64,000 nt of DNA from positions 1 through 64,000 of the forward strand of contig NZ_VSJK01000005.1 in NCBI RefSeq assembly GCF_008085915.1, given 5' to 3'. The position numbers and the translations under genes are program-made. Positions 8,039 to 17,053 of this stretch are shown piece after piece; positions within the stretch are counted from its first letter, which is position 1, and every line of letters begins with the position of its first letter. The stretch is from Oceaniovalibus sp. ACAM 378. Its GTDB lineage: Bacteria > Pseudomonadota > Alphaproteobacteria > Rhodobacterales > Rhodobacteraceae. The notes below the pieces were generated by a model. It made no database searches. It was not told the DNA's origin and saw only the letters and a program-made list of their open reading frames with translations.

Positions 8039-8812
8039 TTACAACGCCGTCCAACCGCCGTCGACCGAGATCGTCGTTCCGGTGATCTGCGCCGCTGCGT
8101 CCGAGCACAGGAACACCGCCGTGCCACCCAGTTGCTCGACGGTCACGAATTCCCTCGACGGCTGACGCGCCAGCATCACATCGCGCACCACGGTGTCTCG
8201 GTCCATGCCGTGGGTCTTCATCTGATCGGGAATCTGAGTCTCGACCAGCGGCGTCAGGACGTATCCCGGGCAGATCGCATTGCAGGTGATCGGCTGTTCG
8301 GCAGTCTCAAGCGCGACGGTCTTGGTCAACCCGACAATCCCGTGCTTTGCCGCGACATATGCGGACTTGAACGGTGATGCGGTCAGACCGTGCGCTGAAG
8401 CGATGTTCAGCACCCTGCCCCATCCCGCCTTGCGCATCATCGGCAACGCGACTGCGGTGGTGTGAAACGCGCTGGTCAGGTTGATCGCGATGATTGCATC
8501 CCACTTCGCGGCGGGGAATTCGTTGATCGGTGCCACATGCTGAATCCCGGCGTTGTTCACCAGAATATCACAGACCCCGGCCTGTTCGATCAGCGCCCGC
8601 GCCTCATCACCCTTTGTCATGTCGGCCTTGATATAGCGCGCCTTGACCCCAAATTCAGCCGCGATTTCTTTGGCCAGTGCGTGATCTTCTGTGCTGTCGG
8701 TAAAGGAATTCAGCACCACATCCGCGCCAGCCTTGGCCAGTTCGCGGGCAATGCCAAGCCCGATACCCGAGTTTGATCCGGTGATGATGGCGGTCTTTCC
8801 GGCAAGGGACAT
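8039..8812 (-). CDS. bdhA: 3-hydroxybutyrate dehydrogenase (SDR family)
   Basis: A 257-residue classical short-chain dehydrogenase that oxidises 3-hydroxybutyrate to acetoacetate with NAD. Motifs are the Rossmann TGSNSGIGLGIA (near residue 12), NNAGIQHVAPI, the catalytic Ser in NIASAHGL, YVAAKHG with Tyr and Lys, and CNAICPGYVLTPLVE, which is typical of BdhA. The C-terminus TGTTISVDGGWTA is standard. The start at 8812 (MSLAGKTAII) is set by AGGAG upstream; 14 upstream codons are not family-like. The downstream patatin gene suggests a former unit for polyhydroxybutyrate or lipid turnover, which is inference. Confidence 0.93.
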   Translation of the reverse strand: MSLAGKTAIITGSNSGIGLGIARELAKAGADVVLNSFTDSTEDHALAKEIAAEFGVKARYIKADMTKGDEARALIEQAGVCDILVNNAGIQHVAPINEFPAAKWDAIIAINLTSAFHTTAVALPMMRKAGWGRVLNIASAHGLTASPFKSAYVAAKHGIVGLTKTVALETAEQPITCNAICPGYVLTPLVETQIPDQMKTHGMDRDTVVRDVMLARQPSREFVTVEQLGGTAVFLCSDAAAQITGTTISVDGGWTAL

Positions 8813-8884
8813 GGTGGCAGCTCCTGTTTTGTGCGCTCGCAGCATAACAGGCACAGCAGGATTGAGAAGCCGCCACGAAGCGGC

Positions 8885-9040
8885 TCAGCAAAACATGAAG
8901 TCCGATGAATCGACCAGCCTCCAAAGCTGTTTTTCCGGCAGATCCGGCGTTGGTGTCCCCCAGATCGCTGAAGCTCGAATCTCCTCTGGCGTAGAACCGC
9001 GTTCGATGGTCTTGGGCGTGGTATCGAATCGCGGCAACAT
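8885..9040 (-). CDS. Possible small ORF, 51 residues, unrecognised
   Basis: An ATG at 9040 opens MLPRFDTTPKTIERGSTPEE and the frame ends with a TGA at 8885-8887. The composition (charged, Pro-rich, Trp-containing) looks more protein-like than the other frames of this gap, but there is no good ribosome site and no family is recognised. It could be debris of a longer gene. It lies between bdhA and the small-RNA candidate. Confidence 0.2.
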   Translation of the reverse strand: MLPRFDTTPKTIERGSTPEEIRASAIWGTPTPDLPEKQLWRLVDSSDFMFC

Positions 9041-9187
9041 CTAGGCGGGGATCGCATCGGGAAACAAAGTTGACTGAATTCATTTCATTCAGAAGTGACC
9101 AGATTCGATTTGACTGCGATGATGAATCCGCACGCTGTGACGAATAATTAGCGGACTTCGCAGGAGGGGGATAAAATCTCGTCAGCC

Positions 9188-9263
9188 AAAAAAAACGCCC
9201 GCACAAGGCGGGCGTCAAGTTATTGAGGCAGGTTTCATACAGGCAAGAAACCTATCGAGCAGT
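9188..9263 (-). ncRNA. Candidate small RNA with intrinsic terminator
   Basis: On the minus strand a sigma70-like promoter (see 9270-9297) is followed by about 76 bases with two hairpins. The first is GGTTTC...GAAACC around 9231-9253. The second is a perfect 8-bp stem (9195-9202 with 9208-9215, loop 5) followed by eight Ts (9188-9195 on the plus strand are As). No open frame longer than seven codons lies between promoter and terminator. The terminator has no other minus-strand gene to serve, since the next gene (9376) is on the plus strand. No Rfam family is recognised. Confidence 0.5.
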
Positions 9264-9269
9264 GACTTA

Positions 9270-9297
9270 CTTATACTCGTTCTTGATCAACTGTCCA
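9270..9297 (-). promoter_or_regulatory. Predicted sigma70 promoter of the small-RNA candidate
   Basis: Reading the minus strand, TGGACA (9297-9292) matches TTGACA at five of six bases, and TATAAG (9275-9270) matches TATAAT at five of six, with a 16-base spacer. Expected transcript start is near 9263. Confidence 0.45.
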
Positions 9298-9375
9298 ACC
9301 TAAAAGTTTGATTGTGCACAAGTCTCCCCTTAGGATCGGGTTCAATTCTTCTTGATCCCGGGAGCGGAACCTTTG

Positions 9376-11190
9376 ATGACCCTACGGCGCTTCACTCAGC
9401 TATGGAAAGCAGGGCTTCTGGCCGTTTCGACGCTTTTTGCCACTCCTGCCCTTGCCGAACCCAGTCATGGTATCGCTATGTACGGCGACCCGGCCCTGCC
9501 CGCCGATTTCACATCCCTGCCTCAGGCGAATCAAGACGCGCCAAAGGGGGGGCGAATCGTCCAGGGCGAGGTCGGGAGCTATGATTCGCTAAACCCGTTC
9601 ATCCTTAAGGGAACGGCTCCGTGGCAGCTGCAATTCCTTGCATTTGAATCGCTTATGGGGCGCAATTACGATGAGCCTTTTACGCTTTATGGTCTTTTGG
9701 CCGAAACTGTAGAAACTGATCCTGAACGGTCTTGGGTGGAATACACTCTGAATCCGGCGGCTAAATTTTCGGATGGATCGCCGGTTACTGTTGCCGATGT
9801 CATGTGGTCCTATGAAACGCTCGGGACTATCGGGCATCCGCGATATCACGACACCTGGGCCAAGGTTGAAAAGATGGAGCAGACGGGTGAGCGTTCCGTG
9901 CGTTTCACCTTCAACGTGGCTGACCGAGAACTGGCACTGATCATGGGGATGCGCCCGATCCTGCAAAAGGCCCAGTGGGAGGGCCGCGATTTCACCGCCA
10001 GCGGCATCGATGACATCCCCATCGGCAGCGCCCCCTATACCATCGCGGATTATCAGCCGGGCCGGTTCGTGACGCTGCAGCGCGATCCAAATTACTGGGG
10101 CGCCGACCTGCCGTTCCGCAAGGGCACGATGAATCTTGACGAGATCCGCATGGAGTTCTTCGGCGACGGTTCGGTCATGTTCGAAGCGTTCAAGAGCGGC
10201 ATTCTGAACACCATGCGCGAAACCAACGCCGCCAAATGGGCCGAGCAATACGATTTTCCCGCCGTGCAGTCCGGCGAGGTGGTGAAATCCGAAATCCCGC
10301 ACCAGCGTCCCAGCGGCATTCAGGGGCTGGTGATGAACACCCGCCTGCCGCAGTTTTCCGACTGGCGTGTGCGCGAGGCGATGATCCGCGCCTTCAACTT
10401 CGAATTCACCAACCAGACGATGAACGGCGGGGTGAACCCGCGCATCACCTCGTATTTCTCGAACTCGGTTCTGGGGATGCAACCCGGACCGGCGACGGGC
10501 AAGGTTCTGGACTATCTCGAACCCTTCACTGCCGATCTGCTGCCCGGCGCACTTGAAGGCTATGACATGCCCCGGGGTGATGGATCTGCCCGCAATCGAA
10601 AGAACATCGTAAGCGCGGTCGATTTGATGGCCGAGGCCGGTTGGACCGTAAAGAACGGCCAGATGCAGGATGCGAACGGCAGGCCCTTCAGCTTTGAAAT
10701 CCTGCTGGATCAAGGCTCGAATGAAACTCAACAGATCGTTGATCTCTATCTCTCGGCGCTGTCACGGATGAGCATCACGCCAAAGATAACCGCGATCGAC
10801 GGCGCACAGTACAAGCAGCGCACGAACACCTTTGACTTCGGGATGGCGTTTTATGTTCGCGGATTGTCGCTCAGCCCCGGCAACGAACAGAAACTCTACT
10901 GGGGCACAGAGGCCGCCGATCAGGAAGGCTCGCGCAACTGGATGGGCGCGAAAAACCCCGCCATCGACGCGCTGATCAACGAGATGCTGAATGCCGCCGA
11001 CGGTGAGGATTTCATCGCCGCGACCCGCGCGCTGGACCGGGTGCTGACCACGGGGCGATATGTGATTCCGATCTGGCACAACCCTGTGTCCTATCTGGCC
11101 CATGCGAAACAGCTGAAGTATTCTGATCGCCTGCCGGTCTATGGCGACTGGCAGGGGTTTCTGCCCGATATCTGGTGGTGGGAGGATTGA
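9376..11190 (+). CDS. Periplasmic oligopeptide-binding protein, SBP family 5 (YejA-like)
   Basis: The 604-residue precursor belongs to extracellular solute-binding family 5. A signal peptide (MTLRRFTQLW through ATPALA, cleavage before EPSHG) exports it. GYDSLNP-type sequence (GSYDSLNPFILKG), FSDGSPVTVADVMWS and RDPNYWGADLPFRKG are the family blocks, and the overall look is YejA-like, the binding protein of a microcin C/peptide importer. The start at 9376 has GGAG 11 bases upstream. The yejB, yejE and yejF partners that normally follow are absent; the next gene is an acyl-CoA ligase. It is therefore an orphan binding protein here. Confidence 0.88.
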   Translation: MTLRRFTQLWKAGLLAVSTLFATPALAEPSHGIAMYGDPALPADFTSLPQANQDAPKGGRIVQGEVGSYDSLNPFILKGTAPWQLQFLAFESLMGRNYDEPFTLYGLLAETVETDPERSWVEYTLNPAAKFSDGSPVTVADVMWSYETLGTIGHPRYHDTWAKVEKMEQTGERSVRFTFNVADRELALIMGMRPILQKAQWEGRDFTASGIDDIPIGSAPYTIADYQPGRFVTLQRDPNYWGADLPFRKGTMNLDEIRMEFFGDGSVMFEAFKSGILNTMRETNAAKWAEQYDFPAVQSGEVVKSEIPHQRPSGIQGLVMNTRLPQFSDWRVREAMIRAFNFEFTNQTMNGGVNPRITSYFSNSVLGMQPGPATGKVLDYLEPFTADLLPGALEGYDMPRGDGSARNRKNIVSAVDLMAEAGWTVKNGQMQDANGRPFSFEILLDQGSNETQQIVDLYLSALSRMSITPKITAIDGAQYKQRTNTFDFGMAFYVRGLSLSPGNEQKLYWGTEAADQEGSRNWMGAKNPAIDALINEMLNAADGEDFIAATRALDRVLTTGRYVIPIWHNPVSYLAHAKQLKYSDRLPVYGDWQGFLPDIWWWED

Positions 11191-11277
11191 CCCGACAACC
11201 TGAACCCCAAAGATGCAGACTGGCCTGTGCATCTGCGCGCGCTTGAACTTGCTTTGTCCGGGGGGTAGCGGTGCACA

Positions 11278-12744
11278 ATGAGTGCATTTAACCTGACCGC
11301 GCATATCCTGCGCCATGCCGACCGGCTGGGCGATGCGCCTGCCTTGCAGGTGATCGGCGAAGATGTGGAAAGCTGGAGCTTTCGCGCCTTGCAAGCGGCG
11401 GTTCTGGGCACTGCCACGGGCCTTTTGGCGATGGGTCTTGCGCCGCGTTCGCGCATCCTGATGCGTTTGGGTAATACGGTCGACTTTCCGATCCTGTATC
11501 TGGCCGCGATGGCCGCCGACATGGTGCCGGTGCCGACCTCGGCGCAACTGACCGTGCCCGAGATCACCGCGCTGACCGGGCTGATCCGTCCCGCGCTGAT
11601 CGCCGGGGCGCCGGGGGTTGCGATGCCGGATGCGCAGGTGCCGGTGATGACACTGGATGACTTGCGGGCACTGCGCGACAATCCCCCGGCCACGCCCGTC
11701 ATGGGCGATCCAGAGCGTCCGGGATATATCGTATTTTCGTCAGGCACCTCGGGGATGGCGCGGGGCGTCGTTCATGCCCACCGCGCGATTCTGGCGCGCG
11801 AGCGGATGATTTCAGGCTGGTATGGGATGACCGGCGATGATCGCATGCTGCATGCGGGTGCGTTCAACTGGACCTATACTCTTGGCACCGGGCTGATGGA
11901 TCCGTGGAGCGTGGGCGCAACTGCGCTGATCCCCGCGGGCATTGCACCCGCCGATCTGCCGCGCGTTCTGGCGGACCATCGCGCGACGATCTTCGCCGCC
12001 GCGCCCGGGGTTTATCGCCAGATGTTGCGCCATGGCATCGCGCCCCTGCCCGCCTTGCGGCATGGGCTGTCGGCGGGCGAGAAGTTGCCCGATGCAACCC
12101 GCGCCGCGTGGGAAACCGCAACCGGCAAGCCGATATTCGAAGCCTACGGCATGTCCGAATGTTCGACCTTCATATCAGGCAGTCCCGATCATCCGGCGCG
12201 GCCCGGCACTCTGGGCCGTCCGCAACCCGGGCGGCGAGTGGCGATCCTCGGGCCCGACGGCCCGCTGCCCGCCGATACCCCCGGCATCATCTCGGTCGCC
12301 ACCAACGATGCGGGGCTGATGCTCGGATACCTCGACGCGCCCGATGCCACGGCGGAAAAGCTGCGCGACGGCTGGTTTCTGACCGGCGACACAGGCGCGA
12401 TGGCGGCGGATGGATCGATTACCTATATGGGCCGCGACGACGACATGATGAACGCCGGCGGATACCGCGTCTCGCCGGTCGAGGTCGAGGACGCGCTGAC
12501 GGCCTTTCCCGGCGTGACCGAAGCGGCAGCGATCGAGGTTGCGGTGAAATCCGACACCACGGTGATTGCAGCGGTCTACGTCGCGCAGGATGCCATCGAT
12601 GAAACCGCGCTGGCGGCCCATTGCGCCGCACGGCTCGCCCGGTACAAATGTCCCCGCCTGTTCATGCGGGCCGAGACCCTGCCCAAAGGCGCAAACGGCA
12701 AGATCCTGCGCCGCACCCTGCGCCAGACATGGCCGCAGACGTGA
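11278..12744 (+). CDS. AMP-forming acyl-CoA synthetase/ligase
   Basis: A 488-residue adenylate-forming enzyme with the usual motif order: the phosphate loop YIVFSSGTSGMARGVVHAH near residue 150, YGMSE near 290, LTGDTGAM near 370, GRDDDMMNAGGYRVSPVEVE near 385, and PKGANGKILRR with the catalytic Lys near the end. It activates a carboxylic acid to an acyl-AMP and then acyl-CoA. The overall layout resembles benzoate/4-hydroxybenzoate-CoA ligases and related short-chain acid ligases, but the substrate cannot be read from sequence. It lies 87 bases after the binding protein, and the next gene follows in 23 bases. Confidence 0.88.
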   Translation: MSAFNLTAHILRHADRLGDAPALQVIGEDVESWSFRALQAAVLGTATGLLAMGLAPRSRILMRLGNTVDFPILYLAAMAADMVPVPTSAQLTVPEITALTGLIRPALIAGAPGVAMPDAQVPVMTLDDLRALRDNPPATPVMGDPERPGYIVFSSGTSGMARGVVHAHRAILARERMISGWYGMTGDDRMLHAGAFNWTYTLGTGLMDPWSVGATALIPAGIAPADLPRVLADHRATIFAAAPGVYRQMLRHGIAPLPALRHGLSAGEKLPDATRAAWETATGKPIFEAYGMSECSTFISGSPDHPARPGTLGRPQPGRRVAILGPDGPLPADTPGIISVATNDAGLMLGYLDAPDATAEKLRDGWFLTGDTGAMAADGSITYMGRDDDMMNAGGYRVSPVEVEDALTAFPGVTEAAAIEVAVKSDTTVIAAVYVAQDAIDETALAAHCAARLARYKCPRLFMRAETLPKGANGKILRRTLRQTWPQT

Positions 12745-12767
12745 CCACACTCCCGAAAGGCACCGCA

Positions 12768-13409
12768 ATGCTCAAGCTCGACATCATCTCCGATCCGATC
12801 TGCCCCTGGTGCCTGATCGGCAAGACATGGCTGGACCGCGCGTTGGAACAGCGTCCCGACCATCCGTTTATCATCGAATGGCACCCGTTTCAGTTGAACC
12901 CTGACATGCCCCGCGAAGGAATGGAGCGCCGCGCCTATCTGGAGGCCAAATTCGGTGGCAAGAAAGCGGCGATCGAGGTTTATGGCAGGATCGAACAGGC
13001 GGCGAAAAGTGCCGGGATCAACGTGAATTGGGAAGGTATCACCCGCACCCCCAACACGCTAGACGCACACCGCCTGATCCATTGGGCCGGGCTGGAAGGG
13101 CGGCAGACGGCGGCAAAAAGTGCATTGATGCGGGCCTATTTCTTCGAAGGGCGCGATATCGGCAATGCCGCAGTTCTGGCCGATATCGCCGAAGCCATCG
13201 AGATGGACCGTGAAATGACCGAACGCCTGCTGGCGGGCGACGCCGACTCCGACAATATCCGAGCCCGCGACGCCCATGCGCGCGAGCGGGGCGTGAGTGG
13301 CGTTCCGACATTCATACTGGCAAATGCCCATGTTCTGACCGGTGCGCAGCAGACCGACATGTGGCTGAACATCATGGATGACCTTGCCGAAAAACAGAAT
13401 CCGCAATGA
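12768..13409 (+). CDS. DsbA-family oxidoreductase, FrnE-like
   Basis: A 213-residue thioredoxin-fold protein of the DsbA/FrnE type. CPWC (Cys12 and Cys15) is the active-site motif, and GVSGVPTFILAN near residue 180 is the cis-Pro block. No signal peptide is visible, so it is cytoplasmic like other FrnE proteins. The start at 12768 (MLKLDIISDPICPWC) has GAAAGG upstream. Its stop overlaps the next ATG (ATGA at 13406-13409), which couples it to the efflux gene. Substrates are unknown. Confidence 0.9.
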   Translation: MLKLDIISDPICPWCLIGKTWLDRALEQRPDHPFIIEWHPFQLNPDMPREGMERRAYLEAKFGGKKAAIEVYGRIEQAAKSAGINVNWEGITRTPNTLDAHRLIHWAGLEGRQTAAKSALMRAYFFEGRDIGNAAVLADIAEAIEMDREMTERLLAGDADSDNIRARDAHARERGVSGVPTFILANAHVLTGAQQTDMWLNIMDDLAEKQNPQ

Positions 13410-14641
13410 GGCCGACAACACCCCTGTCGCAGGGCGAATTCATCGCGCTGATGGCAGCGCTGATCGCCACCGTGTCATTTTCCATCGATGCCATGCTGCC
13501 CGTCCTGCCCCAAATTGCGCAAGAGCTGAGCCCGGGATCGCCGAACAATGCACAGCTGATCCTGACCTCATTCGTCATGGGTATGGGGATCGGCACCCTG
13601 TTCGCCGGGCCGATCTCCGATGCGACAGGGCGCAAGGTGGTGATTCTGGGTGGCGTTGCCATCTATATCGTCGGCGCGATTCTGGCGATCTTTGCGCCGA
13701 CGCTGGAAACCCTGCTGGCCGCGCGGCTGTTGCAGGGCTTGGGCGCGGCAGGCCCGAGAATCGTATCGACAGCGATGATCCGCGACCGGTTTGAAGGCCG
13801 GCGAATGGCGCAGATCATGTCATTTGTAATGACGATTTTCATTCTGGTTCCTGCCGTTGCACCGTTTATCGGATCGCTGGTGATCAATGCGTTCGGCTGG
13901 CGGGCGATCTTCGTCGCCTTCGTGATCTTTGCCCTGATCGGCGCAGTCTGGATGTCCCTGCGCCAACCCGAAACACTCGCACCCGCCGCGCGCCGGCCAT
14001 TGGCTGTCGGGGCGCTGCGCAGTGCAATGTCCGAGGTTATGGGTCACCGGACGGTGCGGATCTATATCGCCGTGCTGACACTGGGCGCGGGGCAGATGTT
14101 CGCACTGCTCAGTTCGATTCAGCAGTTGTTTGGCGAAACCTTCGGCCGCGCCGAGAATTTTCCGTTGTGGTTCATGGGGATGGCTCTGATTTCGGGAACC
14201 AGCACGATCCTGAACGCCCGCTTGGTGATGCGAATCGGGATGCGGCGGCTTGCGATTTCCGCCTATGGCACACAGACCCTGCTGTCCGCGCTGTTTCTGA
14301 TTGCCGGGGTGTCGGGGCTGATGCCTGCCGCGCTGGCGTTTCCGGCGTTCCTGTTCTGGGCGGTGTCGGTGTTCTTCATGGTGGGAATGACATTCGGCAA
14401 TCTGAACGCGCTGGCGCTGGAGCCGATGGGTCATATCGCGGGTATGGCGGCCTCGGTCGTCGGAGCCATTTCAACCGTTCTGGCAGTGTTGATTGCCGTG
14501 CCTATCGGTCTGGCCTTTGACGGCACACCGCTGCCGCTGATGGCGGGCACGCTGGTCTGTTCCGCGCTGGCTTGGTGGCTGATGCGCAAATCGCGTGAGG
14601 CGGACCCCGCACCAAGGACCGTACCGCCAGAGATGGGTTGA
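13406..14641 (+). CDS. Bcr/CflA-type multidrug MFS transporter
   Basis: A 411-residue 12-helix major facilitator of the Bcr/CflA drug-resistance group. The first helix carries SIDAMLPVLPQIAQEL, loop 2-3 has GPISDATGRKVV (the MFS signature), and helix 4 has RLLQGLGAAGPRIVSTAMIRD, typical of this group. It probably exports small toxic molecules using the proton gradient. It is translationally coupled to the FrnE-like gene. The last residues (about 395-411) are a short cytoplasmic tail. Confidence 0.9.
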   Translation: MRPTTPLSQGEFIALMAALIATVSFSIDAMLPVLPQIAQELSPGSPNNAQLILTSFVMGMGIGTLFAGPISDATGRKVVILGGVAIYIVGAILAIFAPTLETLLAARLLQGLGAAGPRIVSTAMIRDRFEGRRMAQIMSFVMTIFILVPAVAPFIGSLVINAFGWRAIFVAFVIFALIGAVWMSLRQPETLAPAARRPLAVGALRSAMSEVMGHRTVRIYIAVLTLGAGQMFALLSSIQQLFGETFGRAENFPLWFMGMALISGTSTILNARLVMRIGMRRLAISAYGTQTLLSALFLIAGVSGLMPAALAFPAFLFWAVSVFFMVGMTFGNLNALALEPMGHIAGMAASVVGAISTVLAVLIAVPIGLAFDGTPLPLMAGTLVCSALAWWLMRKSREADPAPRTVPPEMG

Positions 14642-14718
14642 TTGCGGTGCGCAGGATCGCCCTTGCCAAGGGCACGGCGATGCAAACCGTCTGACCGCAG
14701 GAAACAGGGAACGGGCAT

Positions 14719-15348
14719 ATGGGATCGGTCAACAAGATGAACGGAGAACCGGTTGTTCTGGTTCTGGCGGCGGGCGCATCGTCGCGCATGGGGCCGGGGC
14801 GTGACAAGCTGCTTGAACCGGTGTCCGGCGTGCCATTGATTGTCCATGTGGCGCGACTTGCTCTTGAAACCGGGCTGCGGGTGATCGTTACCCTCCCCCC
14901 TGATCGCCCTGCCCGTCTGGCCGCATTGCAAGGCGCGATGGTCGCGCAGGACGGTGCAGCAGTCGAAACGCTGATCGTTTCCGACGCAGCCAGCGGGATG
15001 GCAGCGTCATTTCGCGCCGGGGTCCGCGCGGCATGGGATGCGCCGGCGTTGATGACAGTTTTGGGCGACATGCCGGACCTTGACGCAACGGATATCGCGG
15101 CAGTCCTGTCCGCATGGCGCGAAAGCCCGCACCGGCCTGTGCGTGGTGCCAGCGCCGAGGGCATCCCCGGTCAGCCGGTGATTTTCCCGGCATCGCTGTT
15201 TCCCGCACTTGCCGAACTGACGGGAGACGCGGGCGGACGATCGGTGCTGGCGGGGCAGGACACGCGGCTGATCCCCCTGCCCGGCCAGCACGCGATCACC
15301 GATCTGGACACACCCGAAGACTGGGCCGTCTGGCGGGCTCGGCGTTAA
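14719..15348 (+). CDS. MobA-like NTP transferase (molybdopterin nucleotidyltransferase family)
   Basis: The 209-residue protein has the NTP-transferase N-terminus VLVLAAGASSRMGPGRDKLLEP and the metal-site block LMTVLGDMPDLDATDI, then PGQPVIFPASLFPAL and a C-terminal DLDTPEDWAVW. This pattern fits MocA-type molybdenum cofactor cytidylyl/guanylyltransferases. MocA or an unassigned relative is the best call, since no molybdoenzyme gene is adjacent. A second possible start lies at 14737. Confidence 0.82.
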   Translation: MGSVNKMNGEPVVLVLAAGASSRMGPGRDKLLEPVSGVPLIVHVARLALETGLRVIVTLPPDRPARLAALQGAMVAQDGAAVETLIVSDAASGMAASFRAGVRAAWDAPALMTVLGDMPDLDATDIAAVLSAWRESPHRPVRGASAEGIPGQPVIFPASLFPALAELTGDAGGRSVLAGQDTRLIPLPGQHAITDLDTPEDWAVWRARR

Positions 15349-15426
15349 AATCCACAAGGCGTCCGGAACGTCAAAACCCGCCAGAGGCGGGCGCGGCGGG
15401 TTGCCGGACATCAGGCGATGAGACGT

Positions 15427-15459
15427 AAAAATGACCGGAGAGCAGCCCACCCTCCGGTC
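15427..15459 (-). terminator. Probable terminator of the RTX/Hint gene
   Basis: On the minus strand a stem CTCCGGTC/GACCGGAG (15433-15440 with 15452-15459) is followed by ATTTTTACG. A second hairpin at 15469-15496 (CAGCGCCG with CGGCGCTG) sits between it and the gene end at 15518. Confidence 0.6.
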
Positions 15460-15517
15460 ACGATGCGACAGCGCCGGGGACATTTCCTCGGCGCTGACAG
15501 CTGCTTAACTTGTTGGG

Positions 15518-17053
15518 TTACTTGAGCAGAAGCGCGGCTTCGTGCTTTTTCAAGGTGCGGCGGGCCGCTGGATAATCGGCCAGACCATCGGCATGTTCCA
15601 ATTCGGGGAACAGTTCGAAGATCTCGGCGCGCTGAGCATCTGCCAGACCCTTGAGCGACCAGTCGCCGGGCTGAAAGCTCTCGGTCCAGGCACCGTCCGA
15701 CAGGACGACCTCGTGACGGTCGAACATGAAGTGGATGTATGTCGTTGCAGTCGCTTCGACCTGCATGATCCCTTCATTGTCGACCAGATGTTTGGCCGCG
15801 ACCAGCACTTCGCGTTCTTCAAAGTACAGCGCGGTCTTGTCGTTGGCCACCAGAACACGGTGGTTGGGCGACACCAGCATGTCACGCTCGGGCAAACCGT
15901 TGCCAAGCGCCCCTGACTTGATCAGAACCGGCTGCAAATGCGGCGCGACATGCAGATCGCGGGCTTCCAGAACTTTGTGGCCCACCCAGCGAATTTCCTG
16001 GATGCCGTTGTCGCGGGTGATCACCCGGTCACCGATTTCCAGAGTTTCGACCAGACGCTCGCCCTTTGGGGTTGCGATCAGGGTGCCGGGGGTGAAGCAG
16101 GGGATGATTTCCTCGATATTGGTGAAATCGATCTGACCCACTTGGTTGTCGTTAGCGTCGAAATACACCACCGAGCCATCGATCCCATTGCCGTCGCTGT
16201 CGGTCACGGTGTCCTGAACCTCGAACCGGACGGCGCCCGGCGTGGCCGCGACTGAGCCTGTCAGATCCATGGTGTCAAAGTCGATACCGCTGGGTCCATT
16301 TCCAGAACCACCAAGCACGGTGTCGCCACCGTTCAGCCCGTGAATGTAGTCAGCGTCAGAGCCGCCGTCGAGGTAATCATCGCCGGCGCCTCCAGTCAGG
16401 GTATCATTACCCGCACCGCCGTAGAAGTCGTTGTGACCCTCGCCGCCGATAAGGACGTCGTCCCCGGCCGACCCGATCGCACCTTCAATGCGCGATCCGC
16501 CGTCGATGCTGTCATCCCCGGCGTCGCCACCCGATAGGGTGTTGGTGTCGAGGTTGACGTTCACCGGTGCCGCGGATGCGGAATAGTCGATGATGTCATG
16601 GCCTTCGCCACCGAAGAAACTGTCGGCACCCTCGCCGCCGATGAACACGTCATCGCCTGCGCCGCCTTCAAGAAAGTTCTGGCCCGACCCGCCGACCAGC
16701 GTGTCGTCGCCATCACCGCCGCGCAGAGTGTCATCCCCGGTGCCGCCTTCGAGATAGTCGTCGCCGGCTTCGCCATAGACATCGTCGTTGCCTTCGCCGG
16801 CAAAGACCGTGTCGTTGCCTTGACCCGCCTTGATGATGTCGTCGTTCGATCCCGGATTCGGTCCGCGAATCGCATCGTTGTTGTCAACCCGGTCACCTTC
16901 GGGATCGGCACCGTAATCGATGTCGATCAAATCGTTCTGGTCCGCAGGATTCTGGTCGCCCTGAACGACTCCGCTACCCGGCGGCAGAGCGCCAGTCTGG
17001 GCATTGGAATTTGCAGCAGCAGTATTTGACGGGTCTTTAGTACTATCCGACAT
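15518..17053 (-). CDS. Secreted RTX calcium-binding protein with Hint domain
   Basis: 511 residues. Two blocks of glycine/aspartate nonapeptides (about residues 76-160 and 196-250; GEAGDDYLEGGTGDDTLRGG is typical) form calcium-binding beta-rolls, and proteins of this sort usually leave the cell by a type I system. A Hint domain starts at Cys319 (CFTPGTLIATPKGERLVETL), with GDRVITRDNG and the downstream LVSPNHRVLV block (His398), and runs to about residue 460. There is no signal peptide. Hint domains can rearrange the peptide bond before the Cys; the C-extein-type His-Asn end of true inteins is not evident, so this is a hedgehog-like single-domain type. No type I secretion genes are adjacent. 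Confidence 0.88.
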   Translation of the reverse strand: MSDSTKDPSNTAAANSNAQTGALPPGSGVVQGDQNPADQNDLIDIDYGADPEGDRVDNNDAIRGPNPGSNDDIIKAGQGNDTVFAGEGNDDVYGEAGDDYLEGGTGDDTLRGGDGDDTLVGGSGQNFLEGGAGDDVFIGGEGADSFFGGEGHDIIDYSASAAPVNVNLDTNTLSGGDAGDDSIDGGSRIEGAIGSAGDDVLIGGEGHNDFYGGAGNDTLTGGAGDDYLDGGSDADYIHGLNGGDTVLGGSGNGPSGIDFDTMDLTGSVAATPGAVRFEVQDTVTDSDGNGIDGSVVYFDANDNQVGQIDFTNIEEIIPCFTPGTLIATPKGERLVETLEIGDRVITRDNGIQEIRWVGHKVLEARDLHVAPHLQPVLIKSGALGNGLPERDMLVSPNHRVLVANDKTALYFEEREVLVAAKHLVDNEGIMQVEATATTYIHFMFDRHEVVLSDGAWTESFQPGDWSLKGLADAQRAEIFELFPELEHADGLADYPAARRTLKKHEAALLLK

